Of a stretch of 64,000 nt of DNA, positions 36,995 to 46,494 are shown piece by piece. Both the position numbers and the translations under genes were made by a program. Below the pieces are notes generated by a model. That model searched no databases. It was not told where the DNA came from and saw only the letters and a program-made list of their open reading frames with translations. Numbering within the stretch: position 1 is the first letter of the stretch; every line of letters begins with the position of its first letter. This DNA is from Alphaproteobacteria bacterium (GTDB taxonomy: Bacteria > Pseudomonadota > Alphaproteobacteria > UBA9655): NCBI GenBank assembly GCA_947457015.1, contig CANGTV010000001.1, positions 1 to 64,000 on the forward strand. The letters run 5' to 3'.

Positions 36995-37621
36995 TTAACT
37001 TGGAGCACTTGCACTTTCGATCTTATTTAGAATCACATCAATACCATTCATTGCGTTTTGATAGTCACTTTGAGTTTTGGTAATCTCTGTCGAAAGATTG
37101 TTTAAGGTTGCTTTGTCAGTTGCATCTAAACCATCGATAGCTTTCTGAATGGTTGATACCCCACCTGCTAGTTCAGTCTGAGTTGGCAAGTTTGCGACAG
37201 CTTCTTCATAAGTAGCAGTAGCCGCAGTCAATCCTTTGAGAAGGTCAGGTACTCCTGCGGCTGATGTATTACATACGATGCTGCCGTCGTAACAGTCAGT
37301 TTTTTGGAAAGTTCCTAGCTGTGTTACAAGGCCACTGGTAGCCGTTTGAATGGCTGCATACTCGTTTGGTAGCTCATTCTCAACGCTTTCTGAAGTAGTG
37401 TTCACGCTTGTTGCGATGGTATTCATGTCAGTTACCATTTGCTGAACGTTAGCAAATACGCCGCTAAATAAACCGCCGAAGCTACTTTTTACTCCTGCTA
37501 TAGCAGTGCTAAGGTTGTTTTTTGACGCTGTTAATGTTTCTTTTGTGGGTGTCGCTGCAAATCCGTCTGTTGCTGCAGTTGTGAGGCCGATAAGAAGGCC
37601 AGCGTATATAATTTTTTTCAT
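36995..37621 (-). CDS. Secreted helical protein of unknown function
   Basis: 208 residues. Signal peptide MKKIIYAGLLIGLTTAATDG with cleavage after GFA. The mature part is rich in Thr, Ala and Asn with heptad-like patterns (VQQMVTDMNTIATSVNTT, ETKSDYQNAMNGID-type segments), suggesting a coiled-coil or pilin-like helical bundle. One close cysteine pair, DCYDGSIVC. The ATG at 37621 lies 6 bases after AAAGGAG; upstream in-frame starts are rejected. No homologue recognised. Confidence 0.7.
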   Translation of the reverse strand: MKKIIYAGLLIGLTTAATDGFAATPTKETLTASKNNLSTAIAGVKSSFGGLFSGVFANVQQMVTDMNTIATSVNTTSESVENELPNEYAAIQTATSGLVTQLGTFQKTDCYDGSIVCNTSAAGVPDLLKGLTAATATYEEAVANLPTQTELAGGVSTIQKAIDGLDATDKATLNNLSTEITKTQSDYQNAMNGIDVILNKIESASAPS

Positions 37622-37726
37622 GTTCATCTCCTTTGTGTGTATGGATTCCATCCTAAGTAGAGGATTCTTACATCATAAAAGAAAATGGTTAATATTGTAT
37701 TGATCGACTGAAAATATTTTGAGGGC

Positions 37727-40700
37727 TTACCCTTTTCGCCAGCCTTTCACAACTGTATAGACAAAAGGAACAGCAAAAAGAGTGAAGAAAGTTCCCCCTA
37801 AAAGACCACCCACTAACACCCAGCCGATTTGTTGACGGCTTTCAGCGCCAGCTCCTGTGGCAAGAGCAAGAGGGATAGAGCCCAAAACCATAGCGCCTGT
37901 TGTCATCAGAATGGGCCTGAGGCGCAAGCTTGTCGCTTTAAGAGCTGCCTCACGCACTGAAAGGCCTTCTTCTCGCTGCTTGTTGGCAAATTCAACCAGC
38001 AAAATTCCATGCTTGGTGATGAGCCCGACAAGGGTAATCAGCCCCACCTGGCTGAAAATATTCATTGTTCCGCCGGTTAGGTGAAGGGCGAGAAGGGCGC
38101 CTCCCATGGACAAGGGCACGGTTACCATAATGAGAAGGGGATCGAGGAGGCTTTCAAATTGAATGGCAAGCACAAGGTAGATAAAGATGAGGGCAGCGCA
38201 AAACATCATATACATCTCGCCTTTAGATTCCATGAATTTACGCAGATTGCCGACAGGCTCTGTCTGAAGAGAAGGGGGGAGGGTCTCTTTTACAACTTTT
38301 TGCAAAATGGTCAAGGCTTCTTCTGTACGACACGAAGGCTGTAAATCAGCATTCAAAATGGCCGCACGCATTTTATTGAGGTGTTTAAGTTCGGCAGGGA
38401 CCGCGACTTCTTGCATGGTAATAAGGTTGCTCAGGGGAACAAGGTCTTGAGGAGGGTTTTCCCCTTTCTCTTTATCGATGTCATCGAAGTTTCCTTTGTT
38501 CATCTGAGGTTTTACATAAAAATTTTCTATGTCTTGAAAATCTCGTTTATGTTTTTCATAAGCTTGGACAACAACATCATAATGTTTTCCATCCTTTTCA
38601 AAGGTGGTAGCGCGATCACCGCTCAACATAACCTCTAGCGTACGGGCGACATCTCTGACCTTTACGTTTAAAAGAGCTGCTTTATTGAGATCAACCTCGA
38701 CGTTGATTTGGGGGGTTCCTAAAAATAGTTCATGGTTTACTGAGTCAAAGCAAGACGATTCCTTAAGCTTTTTGACAAGCTTGTTCATGTCATTTTCAAG
38801 GCTAGCGTATGTGCCCGTGGTTTTGATAGCCATTTGAAGCCCAGATTGCCCCCCTGTGAGAAGGTTTTTCATAGGAAAAACAAAAACTTGAACGCCAGGA
38901 ATTCCATGGGCCTTCTTGCGAAGCTCATCGATAATTTGGGATTGGCTTCGTGTTCGTTCATTCCAAGGCTTCAATGTGATTCCTGAGAAAATCCCGGAAC
39001 GCTCAGTAGCTGACCACACGCCTTGGTATTCAGGCACAGAAGTGAGAAGGTCTTCAACCTTTTGAGTGTATACCGACATAGCGTCAAGGGTAGTTCCTTC
39101 TGGCCCTTGTGTCCAAGACATCACAACCCCTTGATCTTCTTGAGGAGCAAGTTCAGACGGGATTTTGTAAAATAAGTAAACCCCTCCCACTAGAACTAAA
39201 ATCAAAACACTTGAAAGAAGCTTTGGAAAAGAAAGAGCCTTCTGGAGCGCTGTTTGGTAGCCCACATCAAGTTTTCTAAGAAAGCCCTCAATCAGTTTGG
39301 AAATCCAGTTCTGCTTTTCCAGCTCCTTAGGGCGCAAAAGCTGAGAACACATCATGGGAGACAAGGTCAACGCAACAACACCTGAAATGAGGACGGCTCC
39401 AGCCAAAGAAACGGCAAATTCTGAAAACAGTTTGCCAGTAAGACCTTGAACGAAAGCAATAGGCGCATACACGCTAGCAAGGGTGAGGGTCATGGCGATA
39501 ACGGCAAACCCCACTTCCCGCGCACCTTTAAAGGCTGCTTCTAAAGGTTTTAGACCCTCTTCAATGTGCCTGTGGATGTTTTCTAGAACGACAATCGCAT
39601 CATCCACTACAAGACCAATGGCAAGAACCATGGCCAGGAGGGTGATCGTATTGATGGAACAATGAAAGGCATACAAAAACGCGAAGGAACCAATGAGAGA
39701 CACAGGAATAGTCAGGACGGGGATAAGCGCTGCCCGCGGAGAATGCAAAAAGAAAAGAATAATAAGCAGAACGAGGACGATCGCTTCAAAAATGGTAAAT
39801 TCAACGGCCTTAATAGAAGCTTTAATAAACATGGAAAAGTTATAGCCCACCTCAAGGTGCATTCCCTCAGGAAGAGACCCTTTGATTTGGTCAAGCTGCT
39901 TGAGGACGGATGTTGAGATGGCCAACATATTTCCTCCGGATGCTTTCTTAATCCCAATGAAAACAGCAGGCTTTTTATTAAAATGAGGAATCCATTGAAA
40001 CTGACCTGTATCCATCTCGATGCTAATGGCAGCAACATCTTTAAGATGCACCACATGGCCGTCAATGTTGGCAATGACCAGATCTCCCATTTTTTTGGGA
40101 GTATTAAGCCCAACCTCCGCTACGATATTAACATGCCGTTTTCCTTTAATGATGTTCCCCGCGGGGAGCGCTTGGCTACTTTCCGCAAGTATATCCAAGA
40201 TATCCGTCACAGCTAAGGTGTGAGCCTTTAATTTTTCTCGATCGAGGCGGATCTGCATGGTGGCCGGGCTTCCGTAAAGCTCAATTCCGCCCACACCGGG
40301 CAGGGATTCAAAAGGACCCTTAAGGTAGCGATCGCTATAGTCGTAAAGCTCAAGCTCACTGTGATTGGGGCTTGTTAAAACAAGAGTCATGAAAGATTGG
40401 TCGCTTGCTTCATTTTTTAGAACTTTTGGCTCTTTGCACTCTTCAGGCAGCGTATCCGCTACTTGAGCAAGGCGTTCTCTTATGTCGGAAGCTGCATCAC
40501 TCAGTAAGGTTCCTCCTCTAAAGAAGAGCTTTATTTCACTTTTTCCTGTTTTACTAGAGGACTCCATATAGTCGAGTTTTGAAATCCCTGAGAGCGCATT
40601 TTCAAGGATGGTAGTGACTTTGGATTCAACAATAGCGGGAGCTGCTCCCGGGTACCGCGTCTCAACCGTTAAAGTAGGTTCGTCTACCGTGGGGTACTGC

Positions 40701-40804
40701 TGAAGCGACAGGTTCATGTAGGACAAAAGTCCAACAATGATAATCATAAGACTGAGGGCGACCGAAAAAACAGGCCGCTTAATGGCAATATCGGTAATAA
40801 ACAT
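37727..40804 (-). CDS. RND efflux pump permease (HAE1/AcrB type)
   Basis: 1025 residues in the inner membrane. The classic N-terminus FITDIAIKRPVFSVALSLMIIIVG, 12 membrane helices and two large periplasmic loops are present. The proton-relay Asp pair is in LAIGLVVDDAIVVLENIHRH in helix 4. Drives drug or toxic-compound export with an adaptor and an outer-membrane channel. The adaptor gene is immediately upstream (1-bp overlap); no tolC-like gene is in this window. Confidence 0.95.
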   Translation of the reverse strand: MFITDIAIKRPVFSVALSLMIIIVGLLSYMNLSLQQYPTVDEPTLTVETRYPGAAPAIVESKVTTILENALSGISKLDYMESSSKTGKSEIKLFFRGGTLLSDAASDIRERLAQVADTLPEECKEPKVLKNEASDQSFMTLVLTSPNHSELELYDYSDRYLKGPFESLPGVGGIELYGSPATMQIRLDREKLKAHTLAVTDILDILAESSQALPAGNIIKGKRHVNIVAEVGLNTPKKMGDLVIANIDGHVVHLKDVAAISIEMDTGQFQWIPHFNKKPAVFIGIKKASGGNMLAISTSVLKQLDQIKGSLPEGMHLEVGYNFSMFIKASIKAVEFTIFEAIVLVLLIILFFLHSPRAALIPVLTIPVSLIGSFAFLYAFHCSINTITLLAMVLAIGLVVDDAIVVLENIHRHIEEGLKPLEAAFKGAREVGFAVIAMTLTLASVYAPIAFVQGLTGKLFSEFAVSLAGAVLISGVVALTLSPMMCSQLLRPKELEKQNWISKLIEGFLRKLDVGYQTALQKALSFPKLLSSVLILVLVGGVYLFYKIPSELAPQEDQGVVMSWTQGPEGTTLDAMSVYTQKVEDLLTSVPEYQGVWSATERSGIFSGITLKPWNERTRSQSQIIDELRKKAHGIPGVQVFVFPMKNLLTGGQSGLQMAIKTTGTYASLENDMNKLVKKLKESSCFDSVNHELFLGTPQINVEVDLNKAALLNVKVRDVARTLEVMLSGDRATTFEKDGKHYDVVVQAYEKHKRDFQDIENFYVKPQMNKGNFDDIDKEKGENPPQDLVPLSNLITMQEVAVPAELKHLNKMRAAILNADLQPSCRTEEALTILQKVVKETLPPSLQTEPVGNLRKFMESKGEMYMMFCAALIFIYLVLAIQFESLLDPLLIMVTVPLSMGGALLALHLTGGTMNIFSQVGLITLVGLITKHGILLVEFANKQREEGLSVREAALKATSLRLRPILMTTGAMVLGSIPLALATGAGAESRQQIGWVLVGGLLGGTFFTLFAVPFVYTVVKGWRKG

Positions 40805-41811
40805 TATTGTACTTGTACCCCTGCGATGGCGTCCCCATCATGGATTTTATCTTGGCCCTCGAGAACGATCTCGTCCCCTTTTTGAAGGCCTGCGAGGACT
40901 TCTGCTTGATCCGTCGTCCGTGTTCCAAGGGTAATTTTTGTTAAGACGGCTTTGTCTGCTACTTTTTTAAAGACGTAGGTCCCATCTTGGCGGATAACAA
41001 GGGCTTGCTCTGGAACAAGAAGAGACAAGGCTTTTTGTATAGATGAGCTTGGGCGCAGATGGGCATAAAGGCCTGGGATTAAAAGTTTTTCTTTGTTTGG
41101 AAAGGCAGCATAGACGGTAAAGCTGCGTGTTTTTTCATTGACAGAAGGGTCAATAGCTTCAACTTTTCCTTCAAAACTCTTATCTGGATAAACGTCAGTC
41201 GTGGCTGTAATAGAATCGCCAACTTTGATCAAGGGAATATCTTTTTGAGGCAGCTGGAAAGTCAGGCGCATAGGGTCAAGGTCTTGTACTCTCACAAGGT
41301 CGTCCCCTGCCTTTACATAGGCTCCTTTTGAGACTTTTTTAGCGGACAAGACACCTTCAAAAGGCGCAGAAATTTGGGTTTTTGCTAGGTCTTCTTTTGC
41401 AAGGGCAAGTTCAGCTTCACAAGCATTCATTTCTGCTTCTGTTTTTTCCAACTCCTGCGGGCTTACGAACTTTTTCTCAATTAACTTCTGTTTGCGGGCT
41501 AATGTGCTTTTACTGAGCTTAAGGCTCGCTTCTGCTTTTTTTACTTTTGCTGCTTGTTCTTTCGCATGAAGACTAAAAAGCTTTTGATTCTCTGTGACGC
41601 TCTCTCCTTCTTTGAAGTGGACTATTTCAATACGTCCTGCTGTTTCAGCTTTTAACGTAACGTCATTATAGGGTGTAAAGGTCCCCACCCCTGTGATGCA
41701 TTCATTAAGACAACCTTCTTTAGCCGTTGTAATAACAACAACTTGAGGGGGACGTCCATCCGCCTTAACGTCCGTTATCAAAAAAAGAAGCAGGAGAAAG
41801 ATCCGCAGCAT
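40804..41811 (-). CDS. RND efflux periplasmic adaptor (membrane fusion protein)
   Basis: 335 residues. Signal peptide MLRIFLLLLFLITDVKADG, biotinyl-lipoyl half motifs (GRIEIVHFKEGESV and APFEGVLSAKKVSKGAYV) flanking a short coiled coil (about 85-145), then beta-barrel and membrane-proximal domains (LPQKDIPLIKVGDSI). Links the RND permease to an outer-membrane channel. Its stop and the permease ATG overlap as TAATG, so translation is coupled. Confidence 0.94.
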   Translation of the reverse strand: MLRIFLLLLFLITDVKADGRPPQVVVITTAKEGCLNECITGVGTFTPYNDVTLKAETAGRIEIVHFKEGESVTENQKLFSLHAKEQAAKVKKAEASLKLSKSTLARKQKLIEKKFVSPQELEKTEAEMNACEAELALAKEDLAKTQISAPFEGVLSAKKVSKGAYVKAGDDLVRVQDLDPMRLTFQLPQKDIPLIKVGDSITATTDVYPDKSFEGKVEAIDPSVNEKTRSFTVYAAFPNKEKLLIPGLYAHLRPSSSIQKALSLLVPEQALVIRQDGTYVFKKVADKAVLTKITLGTRTTDQAEVLAGLQKGDEIVLEGQDKIHDGDAIAGVQVQ

Positions 41812-41883
41812 TTTTTATATCCTTTAGAAAAAGGTTTTTTTTTGTGTATACTAGATATAAGAAAAAAAATGAGGAAAAGAAAC

Positions 41884-42675
41884 ATGTTTCTTGTGGATAG
41901 CCATTGCCATTTGGATTATGAGCCAATGGTAAGTGATATAAAAAGCACACTTAAATGTGCAATGGATAAAGACGTAAAAGCCTTCTTAACAATCTGTACC
42001 GATCTTTCAAAAGCTCCTCTTCTTAAAAGCATCGCAGAAGCGCATGAGGAGGTGTTTGCAACCCTTGGCGTCCACCCGCATGAAGCTGAGAAGACATTGC
42101 CTGAAAAAGAGCTGTTTGCATTTTTAATCCAAGGTGCCACTCACCCAAAAATGGTTGGGTTTGGGGAGACGGGACTTGATTATTATTATGCCCATAGCCC
42201 CAAAGAGGCGCAGAAGGCTGCTTTTAAAGCTCATATAGAAGCCGCCCTTGACTGTGACCTTCCCCTTGTTGTGCACACCCGTGATGCAGAAAAAGATACG
42301 ATTGATCTCCTGAAGACTGTTGGAAACGGAAGGGCACGAGGGGTGATGCATTGTTTTTCGGGGAGTGCTTGGTTGAGAGATCAAGCCCTTGATCTTGGGT
42401 TTTATATCTCTGTTTCAGGCATTGTCACCTTCAAAAAAGCCCAGGACTTAAGGGGTGTTTTAAAAGAGGTTCCTTTAGAACGATTATTAGTGGAGACGGA
42501 TTCTCCCTATCTGGCCCCGGAGCCTTATCGTGGAAAACCCAATGAGCCTGCTTTTCTTATAGAAACCGCTAAAAAACTTGCAGAGCTGAAAGAAATCAGT
42601 TTTGATAGTTTGGCAACACACACAACTCACAATTTTTTAACCCTCTTTTCAAAGGTGTCTCTTCCATGCGTGTAA
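41884..42675 (+). CDS. tatD: TatD-family metal-dependent DNase
   Basis: TIM-barrel metallohydrolase with 3'-5' DNase activity in relatives. The metal ligands appear in MFLVDSHCHLDYE (HxH), GETGLDYYY, VVHTRDAE, MHCFSGS and VETDSPYLAPEPYRGKPNEP. 263 residues from the ATG at 41884, which has AGGAAA upstream; the frame is open 47 codons further but that part is AT-rich and not family-like. Overlaps the next gene by 10 bp. Confidence 0.95.
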   Translation: MFLVDSHCHLDYEPMVSDIKSTLKCAMDKDVKAFLTICTDLSKAPLLKSIAEAHEEVFATLGVHPHEAEKTLPEKELFAFLIQGATHPKMVGFGETGLDYYYAHSPKEAQKAAFKAHIEAALDCDLPLVVHTRDAEKDTIDLLKTVGNGRARGVMHCFSGSAWLRDQALDLGFYISVSGIVTFKKAQDLRGVLKEVPLERLLVETDSPYLAPEPYRGKPNEPAFLIETAKKLAELKEISFDSLATHTTHNFLTLFSKVSLPCV

Positions 42676-43430
42676 CAATATTAGGCTGTGGAGCCTCAGG
42701 GGGGGTTCCTCTTATTACGGGTGAGTGGGGGGTGTGTGACCCTAAAAACCCAAGAAATAAAAGGCTCCGTGCTTCTATTGCGATCGAAAAGGGTCCCACA
42801 ACTCTTATAGTGGATACATCTCCTGACTTGCGTGAGCAGTGCCTGGCGGTTGGAATTAAAAAAATTGATGCGGTACTTTATACCCATAGCCATGCGGATC
42901 ATACCCATGGGATTGATGACTTAAGGCCATTTCTTCATAAGACCAAGATCCCCATTCCTATCTATACAAATGAAGAAACGATCTCCTTTTTAAAAACACG
43001 GTTTTGGTACGCCTTTCCCGTGGATCAAATCCAGCCAGATATTTACAGCGCTTTTTTAACTCCTCATGAAATTGAGGGAGCTTTTCAGGTCGGGGACATT
43101 GCGATTCAACCTTTTATACAAGGTCATGGGTATTCCACCTCTCTAGGATTTCGTTTTGGAAAAGTTGCTTATTCAACAGATGTCGTTGAATTGGGCGAAG
43201 AAGCTTTTAGAGCCCTTGAAGGTGTGGACGTGTGGATTGTTGATTGCATCACGATGGACCCGCGTCCCACGCACGCTCATCTCGCAAAAACCCTTGAGTG
43301 GATTGAAAGAGTGCGCCCGCGTCAAGCGTATTTGACACACATGTCCCATCTTCTGGATTATGAGACCCTTTTGAAGGAGCTACCTGAAGGCGTGACGCCA
43401 GCTTACGATGGGTTGGTAATTGAGGTTTAA
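42666..43430 (+). CDS. Metallo-beta-lactamase fold hydrolase, PhnP-like
   Basis: 254 residues. The N-terminal GCGASGGVPLITGEWGVC and zinc motif YTHSHADHTHGIDDLRPF are those of the PhnP-like phosphodiesterase group. Further ligands are GHG, STDV and the final THMSH. In E. coli PhnP hydrolyses cyclic ribosyl phosphates of phosphonate breakdown; here no other phn genes are near, so the role may be a general phosphodiesterase. tatD followed by this gene is a conserved alphaproteobacterial pair. Confidence 0.92.
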   Translation: MRVTILGCGASGGVPLITGEWGVCDPKNPRNKRLRASIAIEKGPTTLIVDTSPDLREQCLAVGIKKIDAVLYTHSHADHTHGIDDLRPFLHKTKIPIPIYTNEETISFLKTRFWYAFPVDQIQPDIYSAFLTPHEIEGAFQVGDIAIQPFIQGHGYSTSLGFRFGKVAYSTDVVELGEEAFRALEGVDVWIVDCITMDPRPTHAHLAKTLEWIERVRPRQAYLTHMSHLLDYETLLKELPEGVTPAYDGLVIEV

Positions 43431-44284
43431 GTCTGATTATACTTATCGTAAGACCGTTGATGCCAGTCGCCATAGGATACTCCTGGTGAAAACCGGTCAT
43501 TATATTTGGTGAGCGTTGACTCAATCGCATAGGTAAAGGGAGGCATTATAAACACAGCAAGATTATATCTCTCATATCCTCCTATAGCTTTACGAACTTG
43601 ATGGTCCGTTGCGGTAACGGCCCCATTGGTCACAAGCTCGGCGACTTCACCAATTTGAAATAACAAAACATCATCAGGAGCTACTATTTCTTCCCCTCGG
43701 ATAAACAGTCCTGTGCCTGAAGGCTGAGGAACTTTTTTTCCATCCAGGTAATAAGTGCCAGGACAGAGTCCTGTTAACAGCCCATGATCACGATGTTCTC
43801 CACACCACTCTACGGCTTTGGGATTATGAATAGGGCCATAATAAAGCATGCGTGCTGTACTCGAGAGATTTTCTATGGAAACGTTAATTAACGGCAAAAT
43901 TTCCTTGCCCGTCTCAAAAATAATTTTTACTAAATTCAAATAATTCTTTTTGAAATCAGGTACGTCTTTGTCGGGCCAGATATTAGGAGTTTTGGCGTCT
44001 TCTTCCGGATAGGTGGCATAGTAAGACCCCTTGAAGGTATCTGTAATATTATTAAAGGATTCAATCCCATAAGACCATCCCCGGCCATAAGAATCAGGAG
44101 GCGTGTATTGAGAGCGTTTTTCATTGCTAAGGCCGATAAAATCACGGGACGACTGAAGAAAGGCTTTGTGGGCATCTTCAAAACCCGGAACTCCGCGGAC
44201 GCCGATGATTCCTTGATCATGGAAAGCTTGATTAATTGGAGATTTTTGCGAGGAAAGGGAGGTGTAATCCAAAATTTTCAACAA
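43427..44284 (-). CDS. 2-oxoglutarate/Fe(II)-dependent oxygenase, isopenicillin-N-synthase fold
   Basis: 285 residues with the DIOX_N plus 2OG-FeII_Oxy layout. The iron triad is His164-x-Asp166 in CGEHRDHGLLTG and distal His228 in TATDHQVRK. The 2OG-binding RxS motif appears as Arg239-Tyr-Asn in ERYNLAVF, with Asn in place of Ser. Substrate unknown. The end overlaps the convergent PhnP-like gene by 4 bp. Confidence 0.88.
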   Translation of the reverse strand: MLKILDYTSLSSQKSPINQAFHDQGIIGVRGVPGFEDAHKAFLQSSRDFIGLSNEKRSQYTPPDSYGRGWSYGIESFNNITDTFKGSYYATYPEEDAKTPNIWPDKDVPDFKKNYLNLVKIIFETGKEILPLINVSIENLSSTARMLYYGPIHNPKAVEWCGEHRDHGLLTGLCPGTYYLDGKKVPQPSGTGLFIRGEEIVAPDDVLLFQIGEVAELVTNGAVTATDHQVRKAIGGYERYNLAVFIMPPFTYAIESTLTKYNDRFSPGVSYGDWHQRSYDKYNQT

Positions 44285-44433
44285 AAGACTCCTTGAGAAG
44301 AGAAGACATAGTGAAGAGCTATTTAGGGTAAGTAACTCTTGGCGTCAAGGGAGAAGTCGTTATCCTAGATAATGCCCGTGGTCTAAAAAAGTGCACGATC
44401 GCGCGTTGCAACCGTGCAGGAGTGTGCATAAAA

Positions 44434-44967
44434 CTACTTACTACTAGAAGAAGACGAACTCGATGAGCTGGAGCTGGAAGATGAAGAATTGTTTTTTTCT
44501 TTTCCATCGAGATCTTCTTGTGAATATTCACCAATATCATATAAGTCTGCATTTTTTGTCTTAAATTCCTCTTCAAAGTCACCATCAGCAGCTAAACGTT
44601 GCCCTGTGGGTGTTTTAACCCAACATTTTTTTGGGTTTTGTAAATCTTTTGGTATCCAAAACGTGATTCTTTCTGGTTGATTAAAATATTCCCCGTCAGG
44701 GGTCTTTTTGAAAAGAGCACTGTATTGAACTAGAACCTCACTTACTCCTAGAATCTGATATGTTTGTACAGAAATACCATTTGGACCCTGGACATCTGGT
44801 TTATCAGCAAAGCATTCGATCAGTTTGGGATCTCGCAGTTTCAAACCTGAATTATGTGAAATCTCTAAAGAACTGATGTCTAATTCGCTTGCAAGGGGGA
44901 GACCAGCCTCAACTTTTGAAAGTTGAGCCGCCATCAAGATCGAAAGTGCTAGTAATAATTTCTTCAT
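44434..44967 (-). CDS. Secreted protein with poly-serine C-terminal tail
   Basis: 177 residues. Signal peptide MKKLLLALSILMAAQLSKVE with cleavage near EAG. The globular part has two cysteines (ECFADKPD, KKCWVKTP) and no known domain. It ends in an acidic stretch and then a run of serines with a final Lys. Serine codons in the run are mixed (TCT, TCA, AGC, AGT), not one repeated triplet. The ATG at 44967 follows GGAG. A conserved leader block lies 174 bp upstream (45141-45207), and three other genes share it. Confidence 0.75.
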   Translation of the reverse strand: MKKLLLALSILMAAQLSKVEAGLPLASELDISSLEISHNSGLKLRDPKLIECFADKPDVQGPNGISVQTYQILGVSEVLVQYSALFKKTPDGEYFNQPERITFWIPKDLQNPKKCWVKTPTGQRLAADGDFEEEFKTKNADLYDIGEYSQEDLDGKEKNNSSSSSSSSSSSSSSSSK

Positions 44968-45455
44968 TTTTAAAACTCCTGTTTGTGTGTATGTATTTTT
45001 TTCAATCCATGTCGTAGCCAAATAGTAAAGTGACACCCAATGTCATAGCCACATTTACTTAATTCTTTTTTATGCTCTTTTATTTATAAAAAAACAAAAT
45101 ATTATTTCTTAATAATCATGCGTATGATTTTTACAAATTTCAAGTGGAAAATTATGAAAAATTAATTAAAGTCGAGAGCTAAAAAATAAGCCTCGTATTT
45201 TATCACCTAGCAATTGTAATTGAAAATATTATTAATAAATATTATGCCATACATAATTGTTCTAAATTTAAATATCAAGTATTTTTTTGTATAATGCATA
45301 GGTTCATAAGAAATGAAACTCATGGCCTCAAAAATATGTTGAACAACTGTATCCACGGTGCTTGCGTCGGGATCATTTTTTTGGATACGGAAAGACTTAG
45401 TTCATGTTGATATTCCTTAAGCACAGATAATATGAGATCCGCTTTTTAATTCTCC
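44968..45455. other. 488-bp AT-rich intergenic region
   Basis: Very AT-rich DNA between ftsY and the minus-strand serine-tailed gene. The only structure I can support is the shared leader block at 45141-45207. No gene, tRNA or clear terminator was seen. Confidence 0.6.
45141..45207 (-). promoter_or_regulatory. Shared leader block, copy D (degenerate)
   Basis: On the minus strand it starts GGTGATAAAATACGAGGCTT and continues ATTTTTTAGCTCTCGAC, TTTAATTAATTTTTCATAA. It aligns with copy A (58671), B (55432) and C (52687). GGTGA plus TAAAAT gives an extended -10 (TGn-TAAAAT). The start codon of the serine-tailed gene is 240 nt from the first base. The other copies show that the conservation extends well past the -10 into what should be the 5' leader RNA. 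Confidence 0.7.
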
Positions 45456-46367
45456 CTACCTCTCCATAAGATTCTTCGCAAAATCTTTTGCAGAAAAGGT
45501 GTGGAGATCTTCAATGGCTTCTCCCACGCCAATGGCATGAATGGGAAGGCCGGTTTGTTGAGCAATGGCCACAAGAACGCCGCCTTTGGCTGTGCCGTCG
45601 AGTTTTGTTACGATAAGCCCGGACACATCAACGGCTTCTTGGAAAACTTTGACTTGGGTCAGGGCGTTTTGGCCCGTTGTGGCATCTAACACAAGGAGAG
45701 TCGCTTGTGGAGCTGTGGGGTCAATCTTTTGAATGACTCTACGGATTTTTTTAAGTTCTTCCATGAGAAGGGTTTTATTATGAAGGCGCCCTGCCGTATC
45801 AATCATGACAATATCATCGCCGCGCGTCTGTGCCTTTTGTAGGGCATCATAGACAAGACCGGCCGCATCTTTTGTGGGTGCCACCTCGAGAGGCACATTG
45901 GCGCGCTTTGCCCAAATTTCAAGTTGCTCAGTGGCGGCTGCCCGAAAGGTGTCCCCTGCCACAAGAGACAGTTGATACCCTTGATCTTTCCACTGTTTAG
46001 CAAGCTTTCCAATGGTGGTCGTTTTTCCTGCACCATTAACACCTAACACAAGGACAACGAAAGGTTTTGAAGCTCCTTTTGGAGTAAGGGGAAGAGCGCA
46101 AGGATTTAAAAGAATTTCAATTTCTTCAGCAAAAATCTCGCGGACTTCTTCAGGCGTTATGTTTTGGTTGTAACGTTTTTTAGCAAGCTTTTGGACAAGG
46201 TCGCGCGCTGTTGCCACTCCTAAGTCGCTTGAGATGAGGAGCTCTTCAAGCTCTTCCAACATCTCATCGTCTAGCTTGCGATGAGTGATAAGAGTAGTGA
46301 TGCCTTCAGAAAGGCGAGAAGATGTTTTTTTAAGACCTTCTTTTAAACGCTTAAACCAAGTGGTCAT
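45456..46367 (-). CDS. ftsY: Signal recognition particle receptor FtsY
   Basis: SRP GTPase at the inner membrane. An N domain (helical, about 1-85) is followed by the GTPase G domain: GVNGAGKTTTIGKLA, the DTFRAAATEQL insertion box, DTAGRLHNK, TKLDGTAKGG and the final motif GVGEAIEDLHTFSAKDFA. No acidic A domain, as is usual in alphaproteobacteria. The ATG at 46367 has AAGGAG upstream; a longer frame runs into a repeat and is rejected. Confidence 0.97.
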   Translation of the reverse strand: MTTWFKRLKEGLKKTSSRLSEGITTLITHRKLDDEMLEELEELLISSDLGVATARDLVQKLAKKRYNQNITPEEVREIFAEEIEILLNPCALPLTPKGASKPFVVLVLGVNGAGKTTTIGKLAKQWKDQGYQLSLVAGDTFRAAATEQLEIWAKRANVPLEVAPTKDAAGLVYDALQKAQTRGDDIVMIDTAGRLHNKTLLMEELKKIRRVIQKIDPTAPQATLLVLDATTGQNALTQVKVFQEAVDVSGLIVTKLDGTAKGGVLVAIAQQTGLPIHAIGVGEAIEDLHTFSAKDFAKNLMER

Positions 46368-46388
46368 TGTATCTCCTTTTTCCTCAAT

Positions 46389-46491
46389 CGTCATTGCGAG
46401 CAAAGCAAAGCGAAGCAAACCAGAAAAAAACAGCAAGGCAAAGTGACAAATTTTCTGGGTTGCTTCGGAGCAAATGCTCCTCGCAATGACG
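46389..46491. repeat. Dispersed palindromic repeat, type 4
   Basis: Arms CGTCATTGCGAG / CTCGCAATGACG with AGCAAAGC / GCTTCGGAGC inside, 103 bp, between mtaB and ftsY. This CGTCATTGCGAG type is known widely from alphaproteobacterial endosymbionts. It separates the two genes of a conserved operon. Confidence 0.85.
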
Positions 46492-46494
46492 GTT

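Noticed and set aside
41743-41883. Longer TatD start in frame
   Set aside because: The added 47 residues are unlike the family, lie in AT-rich DNA and overlap the RND adaptor promoter. The ATG at 41884 has a good ribosome-binding site and family-like start.
44370-44433. Terminator hairpin after the serine-tailed gene
   Set aside because: A TGCACG / CGTGCA dyad exists but the arms are short, the loop is long and no T run follows.
46368-46436. Longer FtsY start
   Set aside because: The extra residues are translation of the type 4 repeat; the ATG at 46367 follows AAGGAG.
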